Source of the DNA: Chryseomicrobium excrementi
Lineage (GTDB): Bacteria; Bacillota; Bacilli; Bacillales_A; Planococcaceae
Direction of reading: 5' to 3'
NCBI RefSeq assembly: GCF_002798305.1
Contig: NZ_PCGR01000002.1
Coordinates: 234,034-298,033, forward strand
Length of the DNA: 64,000 nt
Part shown: positions 25,484 through 34,393 of the stretch, piece after piece
Numbering within the stretch: the stretch's first letter is position 1
Layout: every line of letters starts with the position of its first letter
Made by a program: the position numbers and the translations under genes
Notes under the pieces: model-generated
The model's database searches: none
What the model was told of the DNA's origin: nothing
The model's input: only the letters and a program-made list of their open reading frames with translations

Positions 25484-25533
25484 GTATAATCTTTGTCCAT
25501 AGGTTATAACTAAATTGTACAAAGGGTGTACAA
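25484..25533 (+). promoter_or_regulatory. Promoter -10 and inverted repeat before the DUF4397 gene
   Basis: TATAAT at 25484-25489 (weak -35, TTTACT 25463-25468 at a short 15-bp spacing) is followed at 25515-25533 by a perfect inverted repeat TTGTAC-N7-GTACAA in the leader, about 28 bp before the start codon. The repeat could be a repressor site; no known regulator was matched. Confidence 0.5.
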
Positions 25534-25561
25534 ACACTAAACAAGCAGAGGAGAGAAGAAG

Positions 25562-26362
25562 ATGAAGAAAATCTTGGTAACACTTGCTGTCGTTTTGTCC
25601 ATGGTATTCTCGTTAGGAGCAGCTGCCCTCGCTGACAATCACGAAGGTGCAAAAGTACGAGTGGTTCACGCATCCCCGGATGCTCCAGCTGTTGATGTTT
25701 ATGTGAACGGTGAATTGACATTAGAAGATGTACCATTTAAAGCGGACTCTGGATATCTAGACGTTCCTGCTGGTACTCACAATGTTGAAGTGTTCGCTGC
25801 AGGTAGCGAGTACATGGAAGGCGAAGCAGTTCTACAAGCAGATCTAACTGTTGAAGCTGGTAAAGCTTATACAGTAGCAGCTGCTAACGTATTAGAATCA
25901 ATTGAGTTTGTTGTAGCTGAAGATTCAATGGAAGTAACTGAAGGCAAAACAAAAATTCGCGTAGGTCACTTATCACCTGATGCTCCAACAGTTGATGTTG
26001 GATTAATCGGTGGAGATGCAGTGTTCTCTGGCGCTACATTCCCTGGAATCACAGATTACATGGAACTAGATGCTGGCACATATGACCTTGAAATTCGTAC
26101 TCCAGATGGTACTCAAGTTCTTCCTTTAGAAGGAACTGAGCTTGCTGCCAACACAGTATACAGTGTATTTGCGATCAACACTGCAGATTCATTAGAAGTT
26201 CTTGCTCTAGTGGATTACCAAGGTGCTGGTGCACCTGGCGAAATGCCATCAACTGGTCTAGGTGCTCCTGAACAAAACACAATGATGTACCTATTAGTTG
26301 CTGGTGGACTAGTCCTAGTAATGGGTGGAGCGTTTGCGTTCCGTCGTCGTTTTCAAAACTAG
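25562..26362 (+). CDS. Cell-wall-sorted DUF4397 surface protein
   Basis: A 266-residue secreted protein. A signal peptide (1-24, cleavage after ALA) is followed by two DUF4397 repeats beginning VRVVHASPDAPAVDVYVNG (about 32-125) and IRVGHLSPDAPTVDVGLIGG (about 132-220). The C-terminus is a sorting signal: MPSTG (228-232) in place of LPxTG, a hydrophobic stretch about 242-260 and the tail RRRFQN. The class F sortase gene starts inside its last codons, so this is the probable substrate. Very acidic composition. GGAGAGAAG precedes the ATG. Confidence 0.9.
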   Translation: MKKILVTLAVVLSMVFSLGAAALADNHEGAKVRVVHASPDAPAVDVYVNGELTLEDVPFKADSGYLDVPAGTHNVEVFAAGSEYMEGEAVLQADLTVEAGKAYTVAAANVLESIEFVVAEDSMEVTEGKTKIRVGHLSPDAPTVDVGLIGGDAVFSGATFPGITDYMELDAGTYDLEIRTPDGTQVLPLEGTELAANTVYSVFAINTADSLEVLALVDYQGAGAPGEMPSTGLGAPEQNTMMYLLVAGGLVLVMGGAFAFRRRFQN

Positions 26363-26975
26363 TGTCTTCCTTCTCTCACTGCTCCTCTTTGCAGGCTGCG
26401 CGCCTGTAGATGAGGTAGCAGTGAAAACAGAGAATGTGGGATTTGAAGTGGATGTTCCTAAAGAACGTGTGGAGCCTGTCGTCAAGGCGGCTACTCAACC
26501 TACTGAAAACCCAATAAATGCTGTACTTCAAAAAGGGACTGTCCCATTAACTCTTCGCATTCCCTCCATTGATGTGGAAGCACCCGTCCAGCATCTTGGA
26601 GTGAATGAGGAAGGCGAGATGGCCGTACCTGATGAAATTAATGAAGTCAGTTGGTTTGAACCTGGCTATAAGCCGGGACAAAATGGCCGTGCTGTTATTG
26701 CGGGTCACGTTGATGGTCTGGATGGTCCAGCTATCTTCTGGGACCTTGCAAAAGTACAGGCCGGTGACACCGTCGAAGTGGTAGGAGAGAACGAGACTCT
26801 TACATTTGAGATTTATAAGCTAGAGTCCATACCCCTTGCCCTAGCGGACGTCTCAGAAGTGTTTGGGTATACGTCTTCCCCTGAACTTGTGCTGATCACT
26901 TGCTCCGGAACCTACAACCGTGAGTGGGGAACACGCGAGGAACGATTGGTAGTCTACGCAAAATTAGTCAATTAG
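26325..26975 (+). CDS. Class F sortase with lipoprotein-type signal
   Basis: A 216-residue sortase. The catalytic triad is visible as H128 (AGHVD), C193 (ITCSG) and R207 (ERLVVYA), and GPAIFWDLAKVQAGD is typical of class F. The N-terminus is unusual: FAGC at 22-25 is a lipobox, so it may be lipid-anchored rather than held by a transmembrane helix. The GTG start overlaps the DUF4397 gene by 38 bp; a TTG nine bases later is an alternative. The overlap couples it to its likely substrate. Confidence 0.88.
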   Translation: MERLRSVVVFKTSVFLLSLLLFAGCAPVDEVAVKTENVGFEVDVPKERVEPVVKAATQPTENPINAVLQKGTVPLTLRIPSIDVEAPVQHLGVNEEGEMAVPDEINEVSWFEPGYKPGQNGRAVIAGHVDGLDGPAIFWDLAKVQAGDTVEVVGENETLTFEIYKLESIPLALADVSEVFGYTSSPELVLITCSGTYNREWGTREERLVVYAKLVN

Positions 26976-26984
26976 TCTAGAAGG

Positions 26985-27014
26985 AAGCAGTATCCATTCG
27001 GATGCTGCTTTTTT
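26985..27014 (+). terminator. Intrinsic terminator after the sortase gene
   Basis: AAGCAGTATCC / GGATGCTGCTT stem (one T-G pair), ATTC loop, T tail. Confidence 0.88.
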
Positions 27015-27084
27015 CATTGTGCAAGGAAGTTATTTTTCCGCTATACTAGAACAATGTGAATTGGGATAAAGGAGCGTTTTTAGT

Positions 27085-27894
27085 ATGGAATGGAAAAATA
27101 TTTTGCGTGGTTTTGCCATGGGAGTCGCGGATTTGATTCCCGGAGTAAGTGGTGGAACGATTGCCGTAATTTTAGGGATTTACGACCGCTTAATCGCCGC
27201 TATCAGTGGATTTTTTAGTCGTGAATGGAAGAGACATGCGCTTTTCTTAATTCCGCTTGGTGTCGGAATGATAGTGACGATTTTGTCTCTGAGTCGAGTG
27301 ATTGACTTTTTACTGGAGAACTATTATGCACCTACACAGTTTTTCTTCTTAGGTCTGATCATAGGGATTATTCCGATGTTGTTTGGTGAATTGCATGCAC
27401 GTGCTGGCTTCAAATCTTCGTATTGGATCGCTATAGCGATAGGGACAGTGTTAGTTGCCAGTATGGCATTCATTCGTCCTGCAGAAGCGGCTATTATTAC
27501 GAATCTGTCGCCAGCGACAACTGCCTTATTGTTCTTCTCAGGTTGGTTGGCGAGTATGGCCATGTTGTTACCTGGAATCAGTGGTTCGTTCATCTTGCTT
27601 TTAATTGGGGTATACCCAACAGCTATCAAAGCATTATCTGATTTAAACATTCCGTTGATTTTAATAATCGGAGCAGGTGTAGGAGTTGGCTTTATTGTCA
27701 GCAGTAAGATCATTCGTTACTTACTTAGTCATAAACCGGGTATCACATTCGCTGTAATCATCGGTTTAGTCCTCGGTTCTTTGGCGGTCGTCTTCCCGGG
27801 ATTACCTGAAAACGGCATGCAGTGGGGACTTAGTGTGCTAACGTTTGCAGCAGGTTGGATCATCGTGCATTTATTAAATAAAGTATCCGCATAA
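27085..27894 (+). CDS. DUF368 membrane protein, PopT-like polyprenyl-phosphate transporter
   Basis: A 269-residue protein with about eight to nine membrane helices. The N-terminal GVADLIPGVSGGTIAVILG and the inverted-repeat partner MLLPGISGSFILLLIGVY are the hallmark re-entrant PG(I/V)SG motifs of DUF368. DUF368 proteins such as S. aureus PopT recycle undecaprenyl phosphate across the membrane for wall synthesis. AAAGGAGCG precedes the ATG, and a TATACT -10 lies about 40 bp upstream. Single gene. Confidence 0.9.
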   Translation: MEWKNILRGFAMGVADLIPGVSGGTIAVILGIYDRLIAAISGFFSREWKRHALFLIPLGVGMIVTILSLSRVIDFLLENYYAPTQFFFLGLIIGIIPMLFGELHARAGFKSSYWIAIAIGTVLVASMAFIRPAEAAIITNLSPATTALLFFSGWLASMAMLLPGISGSFILLLIGVYPTAIKALSDLNIPLILIIGAGVGVGFIVSSKIIRYLLSHKPGITFAVIIGLVLGSLAVVFPGLPENGMQWGLSVLTFAAGWIIVHLLNKVSA

Positions 27895-27918
27895 AAAGCA
27901 TGGGCCGCGGCCCATGCT
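27893..27918. terminator. Bidirectional terminator
   Basis: Perfect palindrome with arms AAAAGCATGGGCC and GGCCCATGCTTTT separated by GC, between convergent genes. Confidence 0.88.
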
Positions 27919-27919
27919 T

Positions 27920-28393
27920 TTACTTTTGTTTCAGTTGGCGCAAATAGTGGCGAATGGTATTCAAGTGAAGTGCTTCATGGAAGAAACTGAACAGCAAGCA
28001 ACCTCCGACCGTATCAAATGTGATTCCAGATTTATTTGTGAACGGATGTGGTAGAGATACGTTCAAGTCTCCTTGATGACTTTCTTTGATACGAGCGGTC
28101 TGAGCCACTAACTGTGCACGAATTTCTGCTAGAGTCGGTGGTTCTTCTTGCCAGTCGGCCGGCTTAGTTCCTGCAGCGAACAGACGTCCATAAACCTCTG
28201 GCAAGTGAATTGGTTTTCCTGCGACTTCGTAAGCTAAGCGCTCTTGAATGTAGACGATGTGTCCAAGGTTCCAGCGGATTGAGTTCGAGTATCCTTGTGG
28301 AATAACATCCAATAAATCCTCAGGCGTTGCGTCTAAGACCTTCAGTGTTAGTGCACGAGTAGTATCCAAATGGGATGCCAAATACGGTTCCAT
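27920..28393 (-). CDS. DinB/YfiT-like four-helix metalloprotein
   Basis: A 157-residue DinB-family protein. The metal-binding histidines are visible in WNLGHIVYIQERL (about residue 46) and FFHEALHLNTIRHYL near the C-terminus (two His). These helical bundles bind zinc or nickel and include thiol (bacillithiol/mycothiol) transferases, but most are uncharacterised. ATG 28393 has AAGGAG 8 nt upstream. Single gene. Confidence 0.86.
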   Translation of the reverse strand: MEPYLASHLDTTRALTLKVLDATPEDLLDVIPQGYSNSIRWNLGHIVYIQERLAYEVAGKPIHLPEVYGRLFAAGTKPADWQEEPPTLAEIRAQLVAQTARIKESHQGDLNVSLPHPFTNKSGITFDTVGGCLLFSFFHEALHLNTIRHYLRQLKQK

Positions 28394-28436
28394 CAAAACA
28401 ACTCCTTTTTGTTTCCTCTAAGCATAACAAAATCAC

Positions 28437-30188
28437 TTACATTTCGTCTTGAAGGAAGTGCAAAGCGGTGTGCAAGGAGAGTAAATCGTCTAAGTTTGTC
28501 AGCGTTTTTCCTGTGATTTCTTCTATGCGCCTTAACCTATAAATTAATGTGTTTGCATGAATATGAAGAGCTTCGGCAGTGGGCTTCATCTGTTGTTGAT
28601 GTGAAAAGTATGTGCGCAATGTGAGAATCAAATCACTATTTTTCTCTTGATCGTAATGTAGTAAGGTTCCCATCGTTTCTTGAATATAGTTTTGAATATC
28701 TTCTTTCGGAGATTGTAACAGCAATCGATGAAGACCTAATTCATCAAAACTCAGAACGGCTTGGGTAGAATGCATTTTTTCAAGATGACGAAGCGTCTGA
28801 TAGGCTTCTTGTGATGAGTAATAGGCGCGGCGAAGGTGGGAGTGCTTCTTCCCGATTCCCACAGTAGCTTTGCAATGAGTCAGCGCTTCTAACTCAGTAA
28901 TCCAGCCCTTCCAAATAGTTGTTACTTGATGAACTTCTTTGTTTGGAGGTAAATGGACTATAACTTTTAGTTCACGTGAATCTAATGAAGCAAAATGAAC
29001 AAATTGCTGAAAATGTTTTGTTGCTTGTTGTACAACACGCGGATACATAACGACTTTCTCGATTGGCGCATCAAACCGAGCGATGGCTACCACAAAGTCT
29101 CCATCAACTGGAAGGTGGAGACGCTTTGCTAAAAGCGGTAAATCTTCTTTTAATACTCCGGAGAAAAGCTGTTCTGCAAATTCTCCTCGCATCTGGAGTT
29201 GCGCGTCTTCTATTGCCCTAGTTTTGATAAGTTCCATAGCTAGTATACTGCTAGCGTGTTCAAGTGTATTGGTGTCAATTGCATCAAAAGGCTCTGTTTT
29301 AGAACAAAGTAACCAACCGATCGGTTCTTGCCTAGATCCTAATCGAAAAGCTACAAAATGTAGGTGCCGATCTTTAAGTTCCAGCACTTCCGTTTGTAAG
29401 GGAAAGTTAGAAGTAGAAGGGTAATGTGTCTCTATAAGTTCCTCAAGTTGAGGGGAAGAGGCGGAGACCGAAAAGTCTCTCTCTTCGTTTAGTACCGCAT
29501 AGTCTACTTGTAATCGATTTCCGATGTAAGAGGTGATCTCATTCAAAGATTTACCGTTCAACACGAGTTCGGTTAACTCACGGTGAATCGTAGAAGAACG
29601 TTGAAGAGCATAGTTGACTCGCTTTACATCGTTCATGGCACGCTCTTGAGTTTGATAAAGTCGCGCGTTTTCTAATGTGACGGCTGCTTGTTGGGAAATC
29701 GCTTTGACTAATTTTAAGTCCTCATCTGAAATCTCCACAGGTTTAAATGCATCTAAAGTGATGACACCTAGACATTGCCCCTTTATTAGTAAAGGGGCGC
29801 AAATTGTGGAGTAGGGCATAGTCGGCACAGAAAGATGTAGGTACCGTTTATTTTCTGGAGACAAGGTGTCCGTGAGTGAGGTCACGGATTCTCTCCCTTG
29901 AAACAGAACAATCTCTTTTCGGATAAAGCATTGTCCTGTCATAGATTCTCCTGGTTTTAAAGCGACTTTATCGATAATGGTCTTATCGAGGACAGTTGTC
30001 TTTTTTGCAATCAGCCGTTGTCTCTCTTCATCGAACAGAAATAAAACTCCTCCGTCAATTGCCTGGACTTGTGAGACACACACTTGCAAAAGAGACTCGA
30101 TGATTGTTTCAAAGTCAAGAGAGCTATTCATGACATTGGTAGCATACAGTAAAGATTCTAATTGACGCTTTGATAAAGATTCGTTCAT
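28437..30188 (-). CDS. GAF-domain PucR/CdaR-type transcriptional regulator
   Basis: A 583-residue regulator: GAF domain about 10-185 (AIDGGVLFLFDEERQRLI, then STICAPLLIKGQCLGVITLD), a middle GGDEF-like activator domain, and a C-terminal PucR-type helix-turn-helix (about 525-575, MKPTAEALHIHANTLIYRLRRIEEITG). It is 4 bp downstream of the M20 amidohydrolase and read from the same promoter, and so is the natural candidate to control this cluster and the divergent AbgT operon. The effector bound by the GAF domain is unknown. Confidence 0.9.
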   Translation of the reverse strand: MNESLSKRQLESLLYATNVMNSSLDFETIIESLLQVCVSQVQAIDGGVLFLFDEERQRLIAKKTTVLDKTIIDKVALKPGESMTGQCFIRKEIVLFQGRESVTSLTDTLSPENKRYLHLSVPTMPYSTICAPLLIKGQCLGVITLDAFKPVEISDEDLKLVKAISQQAAVTLENARLYQTQERAMNDVKRVNYALQRSSTIHRELTELVLNGKSLNEITSYIGNRLQVDYAVLNEERDFSVSASSPQLEELIETHYPSTSNFPLQTEVLELKDRHLHFVAFRLGSRQEPIGWLLCSKTEPFDAIDTNTLEHASSILAMELIKTRAIEDAQLQMRGEFAEQLFSGVLKEDLPLLAKRLHLPVDGDFVVAIARFDAPIEKVVMYPRVVQQATKHFQQFVHFASLDSRELKVIVHLPPNKEVHQVTTIWKGWITELEALTHCKATVGIGKKHSHLRRAYYSSQEAYQTLRHLEKMHSTQAVLSFDELGLHRLLLQSPKEDIQNYIQETMGTLLHYDQEKNSDLILTLRTYFSHQQQMKPTAEALHIHANTLIYRLRRIEEITGKTLTNLDDLLSLHTALHFLQDEM

Positions 30189-30192
30189 AGGC

Positions 30193-31374
30193 TTATGCTT
30201 CCAAATAATCGAGTGTCACTTGAATCAACACTTTGGCAGCATCCTTCATAGCACGTTCATCAAAATCAAATTTAGGATGATGATGTGGATACTTGGCACC
30301 CACTTCTGGGTTTCCTGCTCCTGTAAAGAAGAAAGCGCCTGGCCGCTCTAATAAGAAGTAAGAGAAATCCTCTCCTCCCATAATAGGGGGCAATTGAACG
30401 ACTTGTTCGTTACCGACTACTTTTCTTGCTGCAGCAGCAACTAAGTGGGCTTCTTTTTCATGATTGATGACAGCAGGGTAGCCTTTAATGAAGTCGAATT
30501 CATAAGTAGCACCACTTCCTTCACAAACTCCTTTAAGAATACGATCCATCTCTTCAATAATTTGATCTTGTACTTCAGTATCAAAAGTGCGTACTGTTCC
30601 ACCGATTTCCGCGCTATCTGGGATGACGTTGAAAGCTGAGCCGGATTTAAATGTGGCTACAGTCAAAACTGCAGGCTGAAGTGGATCGATACGACGACTC
30701 ACAATTGATTGAAATTGACTTACTACCTGTGTAGCTAAATATAAGCTATCGATCGTTTCATGAGGAGACGCACCATGACCACCACGGCCATTGATTTTAA
30801 TCGCAAATCGGTCAGCTGCAGCCATAGATGGGCCAGGTGCCCAGCCGATAGTGCCATAAGGGGTCATAGACCATAGGTGTGTTCCGAATACAGCGTCTAC
30901 GCCTTCTAGGCAACCTGCTTCAATCATCGGTTTGGCGCCACCTGGTGCAAGTTCTTCAGCGAATTGATGGATCAATACGACATTTCCTTTTAAGTCAGCA
31001 CGATGTTCTTGTAGAACTTTTGCAACAGCCAGGAGAGTTGCTGTGTGTCCGTCATGTCCACAAGCATGCATTTTTCCAGCTGCCTTCGAACGATACGGCA
31101 CATCTTTTTCATCTTGAATAGCCAGAGCATCAAAATCCGCGCGCAAAGCTACGGTTTTACCTGGATGACCCCCATAAATCCGGCCGATTACACCTCGACC
31201 TCCTACTCCTGTCTCAACCTCGATTCCTAGTTCCGTTAAATAATTTGCTATGAATTTTGGAGTTTCGACTTCTTCAAATGAGAGTTCAGGATTTTCGTGA
31301 AAATGGCGGCGGATGGTGACCATCTCTTCGTATAAGCTATCGATTTGATTAAATAATGTTTCAGTAGTAGACAT
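30193..31374 (-). CDS. M20-family amidohydrolase (HipO/YxeP-like)
   Basis: A 393-residue metallopeptidase-fold amidohydrolase. LRADFDALAIQDE and HACGHDGHTATLL carry the bimetal ligands of the aminoacylase/IAA-amino acid hydrolase group, and PIMGGEDFSYFL is the C-terminal ligand motif. It cleaves N-acyl amino acids; with the divergent AbgT transporter, acyl- or aminobenzoyl-amino acids are likely substrates. ATG 31374 is preferred over 31377 because GGAGGT (31381-31386) is better spaced. A TATAAT -10 lies on the minus strand at 31412-31407. Confidence 0.92.
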   Translation of the reverse strand: MSTTETLFNQIDSLYEEMVTIRRHFHENPELSFEEVETPKFIANYLTELGIEVETGVGGRGVIGRIYGGHPGKTVALRADFDALAIQDEKDVPYRSKAAGKMHACGHDGHTATLLAVAKVLQEHRADLKGNVVLIHQFAEELAPGGAKPMIEAGCLEGVDAVFGTHLWSMTPYGTIGWAPGPSMAAADRFAIKINGRGGHGASPHETIDSLYLATQVVSQFQSIVSRRIDPLQPAVLTVATFKSGSAFNVIPDSAEIGGTVRTFDTEVQDQIIEEMDRILKGVCEGSGATYEFDFIKGYPAVINHEKEAHLVAAAARKVVGNEQVVQLPPIMGGEDFSYFLLERPGAFFFTGAGNPEVGAKYPHHHPKFDFDERAMKDAAKVLIQVTLDYLEA

Positions 31375-31514
31375 CATAGAACCTCCAGTGAATTGTAATA
31401 CTATTCATTATACACTGATAAAATGTGATATCTATGGACAGTTACACAAAGTAAGTGTCTATTAGTTGTATAGATACACAAAAAAGAATTCTATGATTTG
31501 GTTAAACGAACATA

Positions 31515-31540
31515 GCTTTATTTGGATAAAGCGTTATAAT
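31515..31540 (+). promoter_or_regulatory. abgT promoter with palindromic operator
   Basis: A perfect TATAAT at 31535-31540 is preceded by the perfect palindrome GCTTTAT-TTGG-ATAAAGC (31515-31532), which covers the -35 position and most of the spacer. No good -35 hexamer is present, so an activator or repressor bound to the palindrome, such as the PucR-type regulator, may decide transcription. Confidence 0.6.
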
Positions 31541-31550
31541 GAAAACTATT

Positions 31551-31565
31551 AATTTTCAGAAAAGT
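31551..31565 (+). promoter_or_regulatory. CodY box before abgT
   Basis: AATTTTCAGAAAAGT matches the CodY consensus AATTTTCWGAAAATT at 14 of 15 positions. It lies just downstream of the -10 and 14 bp before the start, a typical position for repression in amino-acid-rich conditions. Confidence 0.72.
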
Positions 31566-31578
31566 TAGGGGAGATTGG

Positions 31579-33102
31579 ATGGAAGCTGTAAAAAAGAGAG
31601 GTTTATTTTCAAAGTTTTTAGATGTTGTGGAAAAGGTAGGGAACAAATTACCGGATCCCGTGACGCTCTTTATTTTATTTGCTTTAGCTATTTTAGTAGT
31701 CTCCCATTTTGCTGCGATGGCGGGCCTATCCGTAATAAATCCTGGAACGAATGAAGAAGTAAAGGCTATCAGTTTGTTAACAAAGACCGGTTTTCAAGAA
31801 ATCATGACCAAGATGGTGACGAACTTTGCGAACTTCCCGCCATTAGGACTCGTACTTGTGACGATGATCGGGGTTGGGCTTGCAGAGGGAGTAGGATTGA
31901 TTTCCGCTCTACTTCGTAAAGTCGTTCAGGCGGCTCCGAAGAAAATGATTACTTTTGCTATTGTATTTGCTGGTGTGTTAGCTAACATGGCAGGGGATGC
32001 AGGTTTCATCGTTCTTCCTCCAATTGCGGCGCTTGTTTTCATGAGTGTCGGTCGCCACCCAATCGCTGGTATGGCTGCTGCTTATGCAGCGGTAGCGGGC
32101 GGGTTTAGTGCAAACTTGATTGTAAATATGTTAGATGCACTTCTAGCAGGCTTTACGCAGACGGCAGCTGAGATCGTAAATCCGGATATTGTCGTGAATC
32201 CAGCTATGAACTTCTATTTCTTGTTAGGTTCTTGTTTCATCATTGTACCTTTAGCTATTTGGGTAACAGAGAAAATTGTTGAACCACGTCTTCCAGAATA
32301 CACAGGGCCTACATTCTCTATGGAACCCCTTAAATCAGAAGAACTCAAAGGCTTGAAACTTGCTGGTTTAGCGGCAGTCCTTTTCTTAGCTCTTGTTGCA
32401 GTGACAATCGTACCTGAGAGCGGCTGGTTACGTGGAGAAGATGGTGGCATTGTCATTTCTCCGTTCATGAGTTCTCTTGTGCCTGTAATTATGGGGTTGT
32501 TCTTATTCCCAGCACTCGCTTACGGATTTACGACTAAGTCGCTACGCAATGACAAAGATGTGGCGAATGAGATGGGGAAAGCGATGAGTTCAATGGGGCT
32601 GTATATCATTATTGCCTTCTTTGCTGCTCAGTTTATTGCTTATTTTAACTGGAGCAATCTAGGGATCATCATGGCAGTGAATGGTGCTGAACTGTTACAA
32701 GGGATTGGATTCAAAGGGCTTCCACTGTTAATTGGTTTCATCCTGTTCTCAGCCTTCTTAAATTTATTTATAGCTTCGGCTTCTGCAAAGTGGGCAATTG
32801 TAGGACCAGTCTTTGTACCAATGTTCATGTTACTCGGGTACAGTCCAGCATTTACCCAGCTTGCATACCGAATTGGAGATTCGATCACAAACCCGATAAC
32901 TCCGATGTTTGCTTACTTCACTATCTTACTAGCACTTGCAAAACGTTACGATAAGAATCTAGGACTGGGTTCTCTGATTTCTATCATGCTCCCTTACTCT
33001 ATCGTGTTCGGTATTGCATGGATCACATTCTTTGCGATTTGGTACTTCTTGGGACTACCATTAGGACCAGGAGCTGTTATTGAATATCCACTAGGAGGCT
33101 AA
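31579..33102 (+). CDS. AbgT-family transporter
   Basis: A 507-residue membrane protein with about 12-13 helices. It opens KVGNKLPDPVTLFILFALAI, the AbgT signature, and has GDAGFIVLPPIAALVF and DSITNPITPMFAYFTILLA in the two re-entrant hairpins. AbgT imports p-aminobenzoyl-glutamate; some homologues export sulfonamides or carry other dipeptide-like compounds. The following carbamoylase starts 2 bp after its stop and an amidohydrolase is divergent, favouring uptake for hydrolysis. The substrate is inferred. Confidence 0.92.
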   Translation: MEAVKKRGLFSKFLDVVEKVGNKLPDPVTLFILFALAILVVSHFAAMAGLSVINPGTNEEVKAISLLTKTGFQEIMTKMVTNFANFPPLGLVLVTMIGVGLAEGVGLISALLRKVVQAAPKKMITFAIVFAGVLANMAGDAGFIVLPPIAALVFMSVGRHPIAGMAAAYAAVAGGFSANLIVNMLDALLAGFTQTAAEIVNPDIVVNPAMNFYFLLGSCFIIVPLAIWVTEKIVEPRLPEYTGPTFSMEPLKSEELKGLKLAGLAAVLFLALVAVTIVPESGWLRGEDGGIVISPFMSSLVPVIMGLFLFPALAYGFTTKSLRNDKDVANEMGKAMSSMGLYIIIAFFAAQFIAYFNWSNLGIIMAVNGAELLQGIGFKGLPLLIGFILFSAFLNLFIASASAKWAIVGPVFVPMFMLLGYSPAFTQLAYRIGDSITNPITPMFAYFTILLALAKRYDKNLGLGSLISIMLPYSIVFGIAWITFFAIWYFLGLPLGPGAVIEYPLGG

Positions 33103-33104
33103 AA

Positions 33105-34388
33105 ATGTTTACATATGAACGATTAACTCAGGCTATAGACCAGGTTCCTGCGTATCCGGGAATTGACCCTCAAGAAGTCGCTAATAAGTTAAATGAATTG
33201 ATGCAGATCGGTTTGACTTCAGAAGGTGGAATGCACCGCTTTTCGTACACGACGACAGAAAAACAAGCAAAAGACGTGTTTGTTCGCTGGATGGAAGAAG
33301 CAGGTCTTGCGGTAAGCGAAGATGCTATTGGGAACCTCTATGGTCGCCTAGAAGGTGAAGATCCCTCCTTGCCAGTTGTAATGACCGGATCTCACCTAGA
33401 CAGCGTTCCGAATGGCGGCGCATTTGATGGACCTCTTGGCTGTATCAGCAGCTTGCTCGCAGTTAAGGCTATCAAAGCTAGAGGCATTCATCCAAAACGT
33501 GGGATTGAAGTTGTGGTGTTTGTTGATGAGGAAGGAGCGCGTTTTCGAAATGGGATTTTCGGGAGCCGTGTCTTGATGGGAGAAGTCAGCTACGAGGATC
33601 TTCTGCGCTTTCAGGATGATGCGGGGGTTGGGCTTGTAGATGCCATGCGCGAAATGGGCTTCACTCCTGAAGATGTACAAGTGCATACTCGTCAAGCGGA
33701 TGAGATTCATGCATTTTTAGAGCTTCACATCGAACAAGGCGTGAAACTAGAAGAGACGGGAACGAACATCGGAGTAGTCGAAGGAATTGCAGGTCCAGCG
33801 TGGTTGACGGCTACCTATAAAGGAAACACAGACCATGCAGGGAATACGCCGATGGACGCCAGAAAAGATACAGTTCCTGCTGCGGCAGAACTTATTTTAG
33901 AAGTTGAGAAATTGCCTCGACAGATCAATGGAACAGCAGTCGCAACTGTAGGGAAATTACACGTCTTTCCGAATGGTTCCAATGTGATTGCGGGAGAAAC
34001 GCAAGTGACAGTGGATGTGCGAGATATTTACGAAGACACACGAGCTAATTTACTTGGACGAATCTATGACGCAGCTGAACGAATTGCAAAGGCAAGAGGT
34101 CTAGAAGTGACTATCGAGCAAGACGTCCAGATACCGCCTGTCTTGATTCCAGAAGAGATTCAACAAGTCATCCGAGATGCAGCTGGGGCTTGTGGCTTGT
34201 CGACAATGCCTCTTGTCAGCGGAGCAGGTCACGACGCTATGATCATGGGCAAATATGTTCCATCAGGAATGGTTTTTGTACCTAGCCATAAAGGCAAAAG
34301 CCATTCTCCAGATGAATGGACGAAACTTGCAGACTGTGTCAACGGGGTAGCTGTCATGGCAGAAGCGCTTGTTGCTCTTTCAAAATAA
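33105..34388 (+). CDS. Zn-dependent hydantoinase/carbamoylase-family amidohydrolase
   Basis: A 427-residue M20-fold enzyme with GSHLDSVPNGGAFDGPLG, VVFVDEEGARF and ELHIEQGVKLEE holding the dimetal ligands and SGAGHDAM near the C-terminus, the pattern of N-carbamoyl-L-amino acid hydrolases and allantoate amidohydrolases. AGGAGG sits in the last codons of abgT. It may process the imported compound. Puc-type purine genes are absent, so allantoate is unlikely; the regulator's PucR-type domain alone does not argue for purines. Confidence 0.92.
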   Translation: MFTYERLTQAIDQVPAYPGIDPQEVANKLNELMQIGLTSEGGMHRFSYTTTEKQAKDVFVRWMEEAGLAVSEDAIGNLYGRLEGEDPSLPVVMTGSHLDSVPNGGAFDGPLGCISSLLAVKAIKARGIHPKRGIEVVVFVDEEGARFRNGIFGSRVLMGEVSYEDLLRFQDDAGVGLVDAMREMGFTPEDVQVHTRQADEIHAFLELHIEQGVKLEETGTNIGVVEGIAGPAWLTATYKGNTDHAGNTPMDARKDTVPAAAELILEVEKLPRQINGTAVATVGKLHVFPNGSNVIAGETQVTVDVRDIYEDTRANLLGRIYDAAERIAKARGLEVTIEQDVQIPPVLIPEEIQQVIRDAAGACGLSTMPLVSGAGHDAMIMGKYVPSGMVFVPSHKGKSHSPDEWTKLADCVNGVAVMAEALVALSK

Positions 34389-34393
34389 ATCAA

